Program-made: the position numbers and the translations under genes
DNA from: JAKACU01 sp021821185
GTDB taxonomy: Bacteria > Bacillota > Bacilli > Alicyclobacillales > SLC66
Length of the DNA stretch: 24,328 nucleotides
Direction of reading: 5' to 3'
Assembly (NCBI GenBank): GCA_027343965.1
Contig: DAHWJX010000136.1
Coordinates: 1-24,328 of the forward strand
Shown: piece after piece, positions 16,353 through 24,253 of the stretch
Position numbering within the stretch: position 1 is the first letter of the stretch
Layout: each line of letters begins with the position of its first letter
The notes under the pieces: model-generated
The model's database searches: none
The model's input: the letters and a program-made list of their open reading frames with translations, nothing else
What the model was told of the DNA's origin: nothing

Positions 16353-16388
16353 GATTCCAGGATCGGATTGTGGTCCTTTCCTGGAATC
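16353..16388 (+). promoter_or_regulatory. Intercistronic stem-loop between binding protein and permeases
   Basis: GATTCCAGGA (16353-16362) and TCCTGGAATC (16379-16388) form a perfect 10-bp stem with a 16-base loop and no T-run. Such hairpins after binding-protein genes commonly stabilise the upstream mRNA or limit read-through, so that binding protein exceeds permease. Confidence 0.55.
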
Positions 16389-16403
16389 TTCCATAAGGCG
16401 GTG

Positions 16404-17336
16404 ATGGCATTGAGTATTTCCAACGAAATTTCCAATACACCTACGATTTCTTTACAAAAGAAAATTAAAAATTGGCTACGTATGCTCATGCCAATGGCGT
16501 TTATTTTACCTGCCTTAATTTTTTACCTTGTTTTTACCATATGGCCAATTATCGGGACATTTCGACTTAGCTTATTTACTTGGGATGGCGTAAGTAGCGT
16601 CATGCAATTTGTCGGCCTTAAAAACTATGCGACATTACTGTCCGACCCCTTATTTTGGGAATCATTTGGTCATAACATGATTTGGATTGTTGCCATGGTT
16701 TTAATTCCTGTGTCTTTAGGACTTATCTTTGCTTGGTTGCTTTCCTTGCCTGGTATTCGTGGTATCAGCTTTTTTCGAGTAACGTATTTTATGCCCGTCG
16801 TGATATCGCTCGTTGCAGTGGGCATCGTGTGGAACTGGATTTACGATCCAACCTTCGGTGTGCTCGATTCAACGTTGCGCTTTTTTGGCCTCAATTTTTT
16901 GGCCTTGCCTTGGTTAGGTGATCCTCAAACCGTACTAGGTGCGATTATAGTTGCAGCAAGTTGGACTTATTATGGTTTTTGCATGGTTATTTTTTTATCA
17001 GCCATGCAAGGTCTAGATCCAAGTTACTTTGAAGCTGCTAAATTAGAGGGTTGTAAAACATGGCAATCATTTATTTACATTACCATCCCACTTTTAAAAA
17101 ATATCATTACCTTGGTTGTTCTCAATTCCCTTATCGCATCGTTTAAGGTTTTCGACATCGTGTACATCATGACGAACGGTGGACCATTTCATTCATCTGA
17201 AGTGATTGGAACGTATATGTATAGTGCGGCCTTTAGTAACAGTCAGGTAGGATACGGCTCGGCTATTTCAATTTTTCTAGCGCTTGTTATTGTGATCATT
17301 TCAGTCGTGTATATGCGCTTTGCCGAAAGAGAATAG
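16404..17336 (+). CDS. ycjO: ABC sugar permease 1 (YcjO-like)
   Basis: A 310-residue MalF-type permease with six predicted helices. The EAA loop reads EAAKLEGCKTWQSFIYITIP near residues 212-231, followed by the typical YIMTNGGP segment near 253-260. The ATG at 16404 is chosen because AAGGCGGTG lies directly upstream; a TTG 12 codons earlier falls inside the stem-loop. It forms the channel with the next gene. No ATPase is encoded in the operon (E. coli has YcjV, itself a defective gene in K-12), so a shared MsmX-like ATPase is presumed. Confidence 0.87.
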   Translation: MALSISNEISNTPTISLQKKIKNWLRMLMPMAFILPALIFYLVFTIWPIIGTFRLSLFTWDGVSSVMQFVGLKNYATLLSDPLFWESFGHNMIWIVAMVLIPVSLGLIFAWLLSLPGIRGISFFRVTYFMPVVISLVAVGIVWNWIYDPTFGVLDSTLRFFGLNFLALPWLGDPQTVLGAIIVAASWTYYGFCMVIFLSAMQGLDPSYFEAAKLEGCKTWQSFIYITIPLLKNIITLVVLNSLIASFKVFDIVYIMTNGGPFHSSEVIGTYMYSAAFSNSQVGYGSAISIFLALVIVIISVVYMRFAERE

Positions 17337-17346
17337 GAGGATCACC

Positions 17347-18195
17347 ATGAATAACACAAGGCTGACAGAGTTTAAGTTTCCAAGCGCTTCTCGTGTCGTT
17401 GTATATCTCGTTTTAATTATATTTGCATTTATATCAATAATACCTATTTTTTGGATGGTATTAGCTGCACTTAAGCCCCCTGCCGAAATTGCTTCCAATC
17501 CGTTTGGCTGGCCAACTAAACTTACTTTTGAGAATCTCGCGCAGGCTTGGACAGTTGGTAAGATGGGGCAATATTTTCTAAACAGTGTTATCGTGGCTGT
17601 ACCGCGTGTTTTTGGGGTTTTGATATTATCTACCCTCGCAGGATATGCATTTGCAAAATTAAAATTCCCTGGTCGAAATAAGCTTTTCCTTTTTATGCTA
17701 TTTGGTCTCATGGTACCTATCCAGGCGATGATCATCCCTTTGTATATGGACATGCAGGGATTGGGATTAATTAATACGTATTGGGCTATGATTTTGCCTT
17801 ATTACGGGTTGTCTATGCCATTTGCTATATTCATGATGCGCGCCTTTTTTCGTGAATTACCCGATGAACTGATGGAAGCAGCCCGAATCGATGGATGCGG
17901 AAATTTTAGAGCCTTGTTATACGTTATGTTGCCACTTGTACTGCCCGCTATCTCTTCACTTTTAGTTTTTGAGTTCATGTGGTCATGGAATGATTTTTTA
18001 ATTCCATTACTATTTGTATATACAGATTCATTACGAACATTGCCGCTTGGCCTCATGTACTTTTCAACACAGTATTCTACCAATCAGTCTCTGGTAGCTG
18101 CTGGTGTTGCCATTTCTACAATTCCAATTCTCATTATCTACTTTATTTTCCAGCGTAAGTTTATTCACGGTTTAACTGCCGGGGCTTTGAAATGA
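17347..18195 (+). CDS. ycjP: ABC sugar permease 2 (YcjP-like)
   Basis: A 282-residue MalG-type permease with six helices. The EAA loop is EAARIDGCGNFRALLYVMLP (near residues 178-197), and the protein ends RKFIHGLTAGALK, the usual MalG-like tail. TAGGAGG lies six bases before the ATG at 17347; the stop of the first permease sits ten bases upstream. It is the last gene of the operon, and its stop codon is immediately followed by copy 2 of the 54-bp repeat. Confidence 0.87.
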   Translation: MNNTRLTEFKFPSASRVVVYLVLIIFAFISIIPIFWMVLAALKPPAEIASNPFGWPTKLTFENLAQAWTVGKMGQYFLNSVIVAVPRVFGVLILSTLAGYAFAKLKFPGRNKLFLFMLFGLMVPIQAMIIPLYMDMQGLGLINTYWAMILPYYGLSMPFAIFMMRAFFRELPDELMEAARIDGCGNFRALLYVMLPLVLPAISSLLVFEFMWSWNDFLIPLLFVYTDSLRTLPLGLMYFSTQYSTNQSLVAAGVAISTIPILIIYFIFQRKFIHGLTAGALK

Positions 18196-18196
18196 A

Positions 18197-18251
18197 GAAG
18201 GTTTAATTATCTAAAAAATAAGTAACGCAGTGGGTGATCCCCCTGCGTTAC
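18197..18251. repeat. 55-bp direct repeat, copy 2, with hairpin
   Basis: It begins one base after the last operon gene and matches 7622-7675 apart from three small differences. One of these puts a mismatch in the stem (12 of 13 pairs remain). No T-run follows on the plus strand, so it is not a standard terminator for the operon, though it may stop or stabilise the transcript. Confidence 0.85.
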
Positions 18252-18291
18252 CAGGTTGTATACTTCATTGCTCATGGCAGGATGATCTCAG

Positions 18292-18627
18292 TTGAGATTT
18301 GGTGCTTGCGAAAAAACAAATGTGAATAGTATGCTTGGATTTCATCATCCTATTACGTATATCGACGTAACAGGTGTAAAGGATCCAGTCATCGGTAACT
18401 TCATTCCAACCTGGCAAGAGTTACGAGGCATAACATGGTTTATACCCCATCCTGATCAAGCAACCATTTTACTTGACGGAAAGCTAGTTCCTAACAATGT
18501 CATCGTAAGGACGAACGGAACGATCGGGATTTCATGGTATCCTACCGATACAATCGATTGGGCGGTAAACTTAGGCACCCCACAATATGAACTATTGATG
18601 CAAAAGATGTACAACTTGCTACTATGA
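18292..18627 (+). CDS. Hypothetical 111-residue protein
   Basis: The frame opens only after a TGA at 18283, with a TTG at 18292 and a weak AGGATGA upstream; an ATG at about 18331 would give a shorter product. The composition is protein-like (for example WQELRGITWFIPHPD, ILLDGKLVPNN, GTIGISWYPTDTIDW), with no signal peptide or membrane segment. The short beta-strand-like repeats and a DGK/NGT pattern faintly recall stalk or copper amine oxidase N-terminal-like domains, but I cannot assign a family. It could be the C-terminal part of a decayed secreted protein. It lies in an otherwise empty 543-base gap between the operon and the exporter genes. Confidence 0.4.
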   Translation: MRFGACEKTNVNSMLGFHHPITYIDVTGVKDPVIGNFIPTWQELRGITWFIPHPDQATILLDGKLVPNNVIVRTNGTIGISWYPTDTIDWAVNLGTPQYELLMQKMYNLLL

Positions 18628-18738
18628 ATTGCTAGGATAGAAGCGGCTGCGGCGCAGGCGACATAGCCTGTAGGTTAGAGCAATGTTGCGTACGCTTGGC
18701 ATTGACCAATACAAAGGATTGACAAACCCAACATTTCT

Positions 18739-20409
18739 TTACTTACTAGGACGTTGCTTAGATTTTATCATCAATGAAAAATTCGGGAACCGAAAACCAT
18801 AGCGAAATGAGACAAAAGCAGCGATAAACAAAAGTAGCAAGTAGAAGATACGACCATAGGGAATGATCGTCGCCAAAAAATGGGTGCCGGCAAAGACGGC
18901 GATGAGCAACATCAGAAACATGCCTGTGATGGCTTGACTTTGTTGACCCGTTTGAAAAGGTTCAGAAAATGGAAGTTTCTTAGGCACGAGCCAAAAACAG
19001 ATCATGGTGAAGATTAGCATTGACCAAAAGACGATCACCAAATCAGGGATGATGTGAATACCAAAGATACCAAGAAAAACAGCTGCATCAATAAGATAGA
19101 TCGGTAAAGCTAAGCGCACGATCACCACTTTGATCATTGCTTTAAAGACAACTTCCCGGGTCAATCCTGGCGTTACAGCGTAGATCCAGGCAGCTTTATG
19201 TTGATTGGAATAGGGCAACATGAGTAGGATCGACGGGGTGAGTAAAGCACCAGCATAAATGGTGAGATACAACTTGCTTGTAGCAAGCGAAGCAATACCT
19301 ACGGTAAATGCCGGATTGAGCAAGAAAACAAAAGGTAAGACGAGAGCCAAACCAAGTGACGGATAAACTTTTAGTTTGAAATCCCGTTCTCTAGCTGTCA
19401 TGAGCGCAAGAAAATGAAAGATGGCCAACTCGGAAGCGCTCGTACATACGAGTTTTGCAGCGATTTCTGTAAAGACATGTCGACGTGCACGTCGTGACCC
19501 CGAATCATCGACAAGCTTTTGTAAGCTTCGTTCAAAGATAGGTGCCAAGGCTACGTAGATCCAAAAGGCAGCTAGAGGAACTAACCAAGCAAGACATGCC
19601 ATCACGATCAGCAAAGTATGGGCATGAGACCCAAATAACCAAGCAAAGGAGGAAGCAAACCAGACAGGTGGTAAGAACAATTGCCACCATGCCGTATGGA
19701 AAATGATATGTGTTTGTAAGATACTAAACGACCGACCGACAAATTGGTAACCTACGACGAGGGTAATAGAAAGCGCGATTTGCACGTAATTGATTATATC
19801 TTTTAAGCGCTCCCCATCAAAAAGCCTCAAAATGAGCATGTATACAAAAGCCGTTGCCGCTATGATCATGCTATCCATAAGCAACAAGGTAACGATAAAA
19901 TACAGAAAAAAAAGCACACCGTGAACAATAAGACTTGTGATCAATGTGGGAACAGTCACAGCCAGGGTAATCTGGCTAATGTAATATGAGACATGAATAA
20001 TGCGCGCGAGACTCAATGTTTTTTTGTCGACTGGTTTTGTCCACAAAATACTATGGTCCCGAATATCGAGAAGCACGCTTGAAAAATCAGCAATCAATGC
20101 TGTCATAATGATGAACATGAAAATCGCAAATACGATGCTCATTGAGAAAAATACGTTTTGTAGCAAAGCGAAAGGGATCAAGAAAAGACCCAATAGGCCA
20201 TACATAACGAGCGCCCGCAATGAATAGTTACGAGCCTGATCACTTTTTTCATTTCTTTTTGCACGTTGAAAAAGAGTTGGCACGCGGCGAGCATCCAGGG
20301 TGAGTTTGACCTGCAGGATCTTGCGCATGATTGGATAATTACAACCGAGTTTAGAGAATAGAAAGGAAAACCGATCGAGAAAGGTAAGAAGGAGATAATC
20401 TCGCATCAT
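18739..20409 (-). CDS. ABC-2 type exporter permease
   Basis: A 556-residue integral membrane protein with about 12 hydrophobic segments in two halves separated by a charged region (about residues 285-330, ERSLQKLVDDSGSRRARRH). This large size and layout fits the ABC-2 permeases paired with a single ATPase in Bacillota. Its ATG overlaps the ATPase stop (TAATG), so the two are co-translated. The exported substrate is unknown. No immunity, bacteriocin or two-component genes adjoin it. Confidence 0.82.
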   Translation of the reverse strand: MMRDYLLLTFLDRFSFLFSKLGCNYPIMRKILQVKLTLDARRVPTLFQRAKRNEKSDQARNYSLRALVMYGLLGLFLIPFALLQNVFFSMSIVFAIFMFIIMTALIADFSSVLLDIRDHSILWTKPVDKKTLSLARIIHVSYYISQITLAVTVPTLITSLIVHGVLFFLYFIVTLLLMDSMIIAATAFVYMLILRLFDGERLKDIINYVQIALSITLVVGYQFVGRSFSILQTHIIFHTAWWQLFLPPVWFASSFAWLFGSHAHTLLIVMACLAWLVPLAAFWIYVALAPIFERSLQKLVDDSGSRRARRHVFTEIAAKLVCTSASELAIFHFLALMTARERDFKLKVYPSLGLALVLPFVFLLNPAFTVGIASLATSKLYLTIYAGALLTPSILLMLPYSNQHKAAWIYAVTPGLTREVVFKAMIKVVIVRLALPIYLIDAAVFLGIFGIHIIPDLVIVFWSMLIFTMICFWLVPKKLPFSEPFQTGQQSQAITGMFLMLLIAVFAGTHFLATIIPYGRIFYLLLLFIAAFVSFRYGFRFPNFSLMIKSKQRPSK

Positions 20410-21200
20410 TACACCTCTTGTACGGTCGCGACAAATTCGCGAGCGATAGCTTCGTGTTGCTCAAAACCTGTGATTTGATTAAATATCTGTTCTAGAGAAT
20501 CCTCATGTAATTTTTCTTTGAGTGCTTCAAAGGTGTCGTCGGCAACAATTTGCCCTGAGCGAAGAAGTAAGATGCGATCGCTGATTTTTTCTACGACATC
20601 CATAATGTGTGAGGAATAAAAGATAGTCTTTCCGTGTGCGGCGAGTTCAGCTAAAACATCTTTAACGATCATCACGCTATTGGCGTCAAGCCCACTGAGT
20701 GGTTCATCTAGAAATAAGAGATCAGGGTTATGTAATAAACTTGAGATGAGTAGTACTTTTTGCCGCATGCCTTTGGATAAGGAGGATAGGCGGGCTTCAT
20801 ACATGTGATCAAGATCAAATAAGTGCATTAGGGATTTTGCTTTACGATCAGCCCGCATTCTTTCCATACCGTACAATTCAGCAATAAACACAAGGTATTC
20901 TCTAGCTGTCAATGCATCATACATTTCTGCTGTTTCAGGAACATAGCCGATGCGCCCTTTAAAGGACAAATCACCTTTTGCGATATCTTTTCCAAAAAGC
21001 AGAATGGTCCCCGTGTAATTCGTCACAAGACCTAACATCGTCTTAATTGTGGTGCTTTTACCTGCTCCGTTAGGTCCGATATAGCCCACCACTTGCCCAT
21101 AGGGAACATCAAGGTCAATACCTTGCAAAATGGTTTTTAAGCCATAGTTCAAGCGTAAATTTCGAATTGATATCGCTAGAGATGGTGATGGAGAATTCAT
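20409..21200 (-). CDS. ABC exporter ATP-binding protein
   Basis: A 263-residue ABC ATPase with Walker A GPNGAGKST (42-50), Q-loop region replaced by YVPETAEMYDALT (86-98, the form usual in ABC-2 exporters), signature LSKGMRQ (141-147), Walker B LLFLDEP (161-167) and H-loop SSH. The ATG at 21200 has TAGGAGTG upstream. It powers the permease encoded next. The pair is divergent from malate dehydrogenase. Confidence 0.92.
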   Translation of the reverse strand: MNSPSPSLAISIRNLRLNYGLKTILQGIDLDVPYGQVVGYIGPNGAGKSTTIKTMLGLVTNYTGTILLFGKDIAKGDLSFKGRIGYVPETAEMYDALTAREYLVFIAELYGMERMRADRKAKSLMHLFDLDHMYEARLSSLSKGMRQKVLLISSLLHNPDLLFLDEPLSGLDANSVMIVKDVLAELAAHGKTIFYSSHIMDVVEKISDRILLLRSGQIVADDTFEALKEKLHEDSLEQIFNQITGFEQHEAIAREFVATVQEV

Positions 21201-21281
21201 TGTGTCACTCCTAAAAGTGCGCTTTCAAATCTCTTTGACTTTAGCATAGCTGTGCTTGGCTGGCTAGATTATTCATAAATT

Positions 21282-21310
21282 TTGCAGAACTAGTCGTACG
21301 ATGGTACAAT
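21282..21310 (+). promoter_or_regulatory. Promoter of mdh
   Basis: TTGCAG (21282-21287), a 17-base spacer and TACAAT (21305-21310): a good vegetative promoter. It overlaps the earliest in-frame start of the downstream frame, which shows that the true start lies further in. Confidence 0.7.
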
Positions 21311-21354
21311 CGACCTATGCCTTTGTAGTACTTCAAATAAGGAGCATGATGGCC

Positions 21355-22296
21355 ATGTTAACTAGAAAAAAAGTGTCAGTCATCGGTGCAGGATTTACCG
21401 GTGCCACTACTGCATTTCTGATTGCCTCAAAAGAACTCGCTGATGTCGTATTGCTTGATATTCCTCAGCTGGAGAATCCCACGAAGGGCAAAGCACTGGA
21501 TATGTTTGAAGCGATGCCTGTTCTTGAGTCAGATGTCTCTGTAAGCGGTACCTCCAATTACGAAGATACAGCGAACTCAGATCTGGTGATTATTACCGCT
21601 GGTATCGCGCGCAAACCTGGTATGAGCCGTGATGATCTTGTCAGCACGAACTCTGGCATTGTCAAATCGGTAACTGAACAAGTCGTCAAATACTCTCCAA
21701 ATTGCGTTTTGATCATCTTGAGTAACCCTGTTGATGCCATGACGTATGTAGCCTATAAAGCATCCGGATTTCCCAAAAATCGTGTCATTGGTCAAGCTGG
21801 TGTTCTTGATACCGCTCGTTTTAACACGTTTGTGGCACAAGAGCTTGGCGTATCTGTGCAAGACGTCCGCGGTTTTGTGATCGGCGTGCATGGTGATGAT
21901 ATGGTTCCGCTCGTACGGTATTCGACCGTAGGCGGAGTACCTTTAGAGAAGCTTTTATCAAAAGAACGCATCGATGCCATCGTAAAACGCACTGCAACAG
22001 GCGGCGGCGAAATCACCAATCTACTTGGGACAGGCAGTGCTTACTATGCTCCGGCTGCATCATTGTATCAAATGGCTGAAACTGTACTGAAAGACAAGCA
22101 TCGGGTGTTGCCTTCGATTGCCTATCTTGAAGGCGAGTTTGGTTATCATGACTTATTTCTTGGAGTACCAACCGTGTTAGGTGCAAACGGTATTGAGAAA
22201 ATTATTGATTTAGAATTATTACCCGAAGAAAAAGAAGCCTTAGATCGCTCGGCAGCATCTGTGCGCAGAGTTGTCTCTGTGATTACAGGAGCATAA
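21355..22296 (+). CDS. mdh: Malate dehydrogenase
   Basis: A 313-residue NAD-dependent enzyme of the TCA cycle (malate to oxaloacetate), of the LDH-like type found in Bacillus. It shows VSVIGAGFTGATTA (7-20), the NAD-selective Asp in VVLLDIPQ, substrate Arg residues in GIARKPGMSRDD, SNPVDAMTY, and the catalytic His in IGVHGDDMVP. Active-site segments agree with Bacillus Mdh. I start at the ATG at 21355, ten bases after AAGGAG, since MLTRKKVSVIGAG matches the usual N-terminus; ATGs at 21346 and 21349 are alternatives. It is a single-gene unit between a promoter and an intrinsic terminator; citrate synthase and isocitrate dehydrogenase genes are not adjacent. Confidence 0.96.
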   Translation: MLTRKKVSVIGAGFTGATTAFLIASKELADVVLLDIPQLENPTKGKALDMFEAMPVLESDVSVSGTSNYEDTANSDLVIITAGIARKPGMSRDDLVSTNSGIVKSVTEQVVKYSPNCVLIILSNPVDAMTYVAYKASGFPKNRVIGQAGVLDTARFNTFVAQELGVSVQDVRGFVIGVHGDDMVPLVRYSTVGGVPLEKLLSKERIDAIVKRTATGGGEITNLLGTGSAYYAPAASLYQMAETVLKDKHRVLPSIAYLEGEFGYHDLFLGVPTVLGANGIEKIIDLELLPEEKEALDRSAASVRRVVSVITGA

Positions 22297-22334
22297 GCCA
22301 AAGCGCACCACCATAATAGCTCATCCGTAAAGAG

Positions 22335-22367
22335 ACCCGTGCATGGATAGAACATGCTCGGGTTTTT
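22335..22367 (+). terminator. Intrinsic terminator after mdh
   Basis: ACCCGTGCATG pairs with CATGCTCGGGT (11 positions with one T-T mismatch) around a seven-base loop, followed by five Ts. It lies 39 bases after the mdh stop. Confidence 0.88.
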
Positions 22368-22402
22368 ACGCATATCCTGAAGGCTAAAGGAGATGTGTGG
22401 TC

Positions 22403-22894
22403 ATGGGCGAACCTACGATTAATCAACCATACGCTGTATATGGATCAGGCAAAATTGTTTATGGAGAAAATGTTTTTGTGGCTGAACATGCATGGTTTTC
22501 TTTACCTAACGATCAGGCGTGCATAACGATCGGAAATAATACACAAATCGGGCGATTTTTCAGTGCTTCGTGCGTCAAAGGAATTTCCATTGGTCATAGT
22601 TGCTTACTGGCTGAGCGAGTGTTTATCACCGACACAGGTCATGAATTCACCGATCCAGACAAGCTAATCTTGATCTCTGGCACTAAGGAGGGACAGCCTG
22701 TCGTGATAGAGGATGATGTCTGGATTGGTGTAGGTGTGTCTATCTTGCCTGGTGTTCACATCGGGCAGCATTGCGTTATCGGCGCAGGATCGGTAGTAAC
22801 CAAAGATATCCCATCCTATTCAGTAGTCGCCGGGAATCCAGCGGGAGTTATCAAACGGTATGATTTTTCTGCGCAAAGCTGGGTCTCCGTATAA
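22403..22894 (+). CDS. Hexapeptide-repeat (left-handed beta-helix) acyltransferase
   Basis: A 163-residue protein of the LbH acyltransferase superfamily. Isoleucine-patch hexapeptides run through the sequence (ITIGNNTQIGRF, ISIGHSCLLAERV, VVIEDDVWIGVGVSIL, VHIGQHCVIGAGSVV) and it ends in the diagnostic SVVAGNPAGVIKRY. A likely active-site His is in ITDTGHEF. Such enzymes move acetyl or other acyl groups from CoA to sugars or small molecules; the acceptor cannot be told. AAAGGAG lies ten bases before the ATG at 22403; a GTG at 22397 is an equal alternative. It is preceded by the mdh terminator. Its 3' end overlaps the convergent membrane-protein gene by 44 bases. Confidence 0.85.
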   Translation: MGEPTINQPYAVYGSGKIVYGENVFVAEHAWFSLPNDQACITIGNNTQIGRFFSASCVKGISIGHSCLLAERVFITDTGHEFTDPDKLILISGTKEGQPVVIEDDVWIGVGVSILPGVHIGQHCVIGAGSVVTKDIPSYSVVAGNPAGVIKRYDFSAQSWVSV

Positions 22895-23252
22895 TAGGGT
22901 AACGTCTTTTAGAAATCTTATAACGTACTGCAACGAGTGCACAATCCAATAGAGCTGGTACGACTGACCACCATGCGGTCACGTTGTCTTGAAAGGATAG
23001 GCCGACCATCAAGGCGATGAGAGCGGATAGCACAAAGGCAGCGTCGGCAGCCCAAAGCCGAATAAATACAAGTCCTGCTCCGATAGCACATAATGCTGCA
23101 ACGACGATGCCTCCGCCGCCATCACCTTCAAGTTGTGGAATTTGATACATAGCCCCCGCGTGAGCAATCAGATAGGATTGATCAGCGACATAGATGGCGA
23201 ATAAACTTGCGATAGCGCAAACAGCGACTTTCATACTTGTTATGACTTTCAT
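22851..23252 (-). CDS. Small membrane protein of unknown function
   Basis: A 133-residue protein with about four hydrophobic segments (near residues 7-22, 45-65, 67-85 and 90-110), a short loop between the first two containing EGDGGGG, and a basic tail (KISKRRYPIIRR). I start at the ATG at 23252, with AAGGAG nine bases upstream; a start 12 codons earlier has no binding site. No family is recognised. It converges with the acyltransferase gene and shares its last 44 bases with it. The divergent neighbour is an ABC exporter operon, but no functional link is visible. Confidence 0.65.
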   Translation of the reverse strand: MKVITSMKVAVCAIASLFAIYVADQSYLIAHAGAMYQIPQLEGDGGGGIVVAALCAIGAGLVFIRLWAADAAFVLSALIALMVGLSFQDNVTAWWSVVPALLDCALVAVRYKISKRRYPIIRRPSFAQKNHTV

Positions 23253-23344
23253 TTTTCTCTGCTCCTTATGGCTTGTCCTTTTTGGCATATAGAGGTAACG
23301 TATGCGCTAAGGTGGCTATATATGATTATGCGGAGGTGAAGTAG

Positions 23345-24253
23345 TTGTACAAGGTTGTGGAAATGAATGCTGTCACAAAATCCTATGGAATGCGTAAAGC
23401 CGTATATGGAATGGATTTACTCATCGAAAAAGGAAGCGCAGTAGCTTTGCTAGGGCCAAACGGTGCAGGCAAAACAACGAGTATTGCTATGATGTTGGGA
23501 TTGGCGCGTCCGACCTCTGGACGTGTGCAATTGTTTTCAGAAGACCCATCAAAAGCAATAGTCCATGAGAAAATTGGCGTCATGCTTCAGGATGTGAGTG
23601 TACCTGATCGGTTGACAGTACGCGAGACGATCGATTTATTTCGCGGCTTTTATCCAAGACCTCTAAGTGCGCAAAAGTTGCTACAAACCAGTGGACTGAC
23701 TGAAGATGTTAAGACAATGGCTAGTAAATTATCCGGAGGAAAAACGCGCCGTTTACAATTTGCTCTCGCTTTAGCAGGAGATCCTGAGGTATTGTTTCTT
23801 GATGAACCGACGATGGGTATGGATGTTGCTTCTAGACGCACCTTTTGGGAAGAGTTGCGATTGTTTATTGCCGCTGGAAAAACGATGCTTTTGACGACTC
23901 ACGATTTACAAGAAGCGGATTTGTTGGCTGATCGGGTAGTGGTGATGCAATCAGGTCAGATTATTGCGGATGCCGCCCCAGAGAAAATTAAGATGCAGTT
24001 TGGCGGTAGGCAGGTCTCCTTTGTAGTGGGTGATGCCGTTCTTCTTGAGGAACTTTCCACGTTGCCAGAGGTGACACAACTGCAAACGGTAGGACGAAAA
24101 GTGACATTATATACGCAAGATTCAGATGCACTCGTCAAAAGACTCATCCTAGCGCAGTGGGATATCCGGGATATTCAGATCACTGGTGGTGGGCTTGAAG
24201 ATGCTTTTGTACGGTTAACGGAGCAAGATGCGCATAAGGAGGTTTTACGTTGA
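23345..24253 (+). CDS. ABC exporter ATP-binding protein
   Basis: A 302-residue ABC ATPase. It has Walker A GPNGAGKTT (37-45), Q-loop VMLQDVSVPDRLT (79-91), signature LSGGKTRR (129-136), Walker B VLFLDEPTMGMD (149-160) and H-loop TTHD. A C-terminal extension of about 80 residues follows the D-loop region, as in CcmA/YhcH-type drug or antimicrobial peptide exporters. Start is TTG at 23345 with GGAGGTG upstream. It overlaps the next permease start by four bases (TTGA). It is not closely similar to the ATPase at 20409-21200 and represents a separate exporter. Confidence 0.93.
   Translation: MYKVVEMNAVTKSYGMRKAVYGMDLLIEKGSAVALLGPNGAGKTTSIAMMLGLARPTSGRVQLFSEDPSKAIVHEKIGVMLQDVSVPDRLTVRETIDLFRGFYPRPLSAQKLLQTSGLTEDVKTMASKLSGGKTRRLQFALALAGDPEVLFLDEPTMGMDVASRRTFWEELRLFIAAGKTMLLTTHDLQEADLLADRVVVMQSGQIIADAAPEKIKMQFGGRQVSFVVGDAVLLEELSTLPEVTQLQTVGRKVTLYTQDSDALVKRLILAQWDIRDIQITGGGLEDAFVRLTEQDAHKEVLR

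Noticed and set aside
17301..17753. 150-codon minus-strand frame across the permease genes
   Set aside because: Antisense shadow of two well-supported permeases; no ribosome binding site and unlikely composition.
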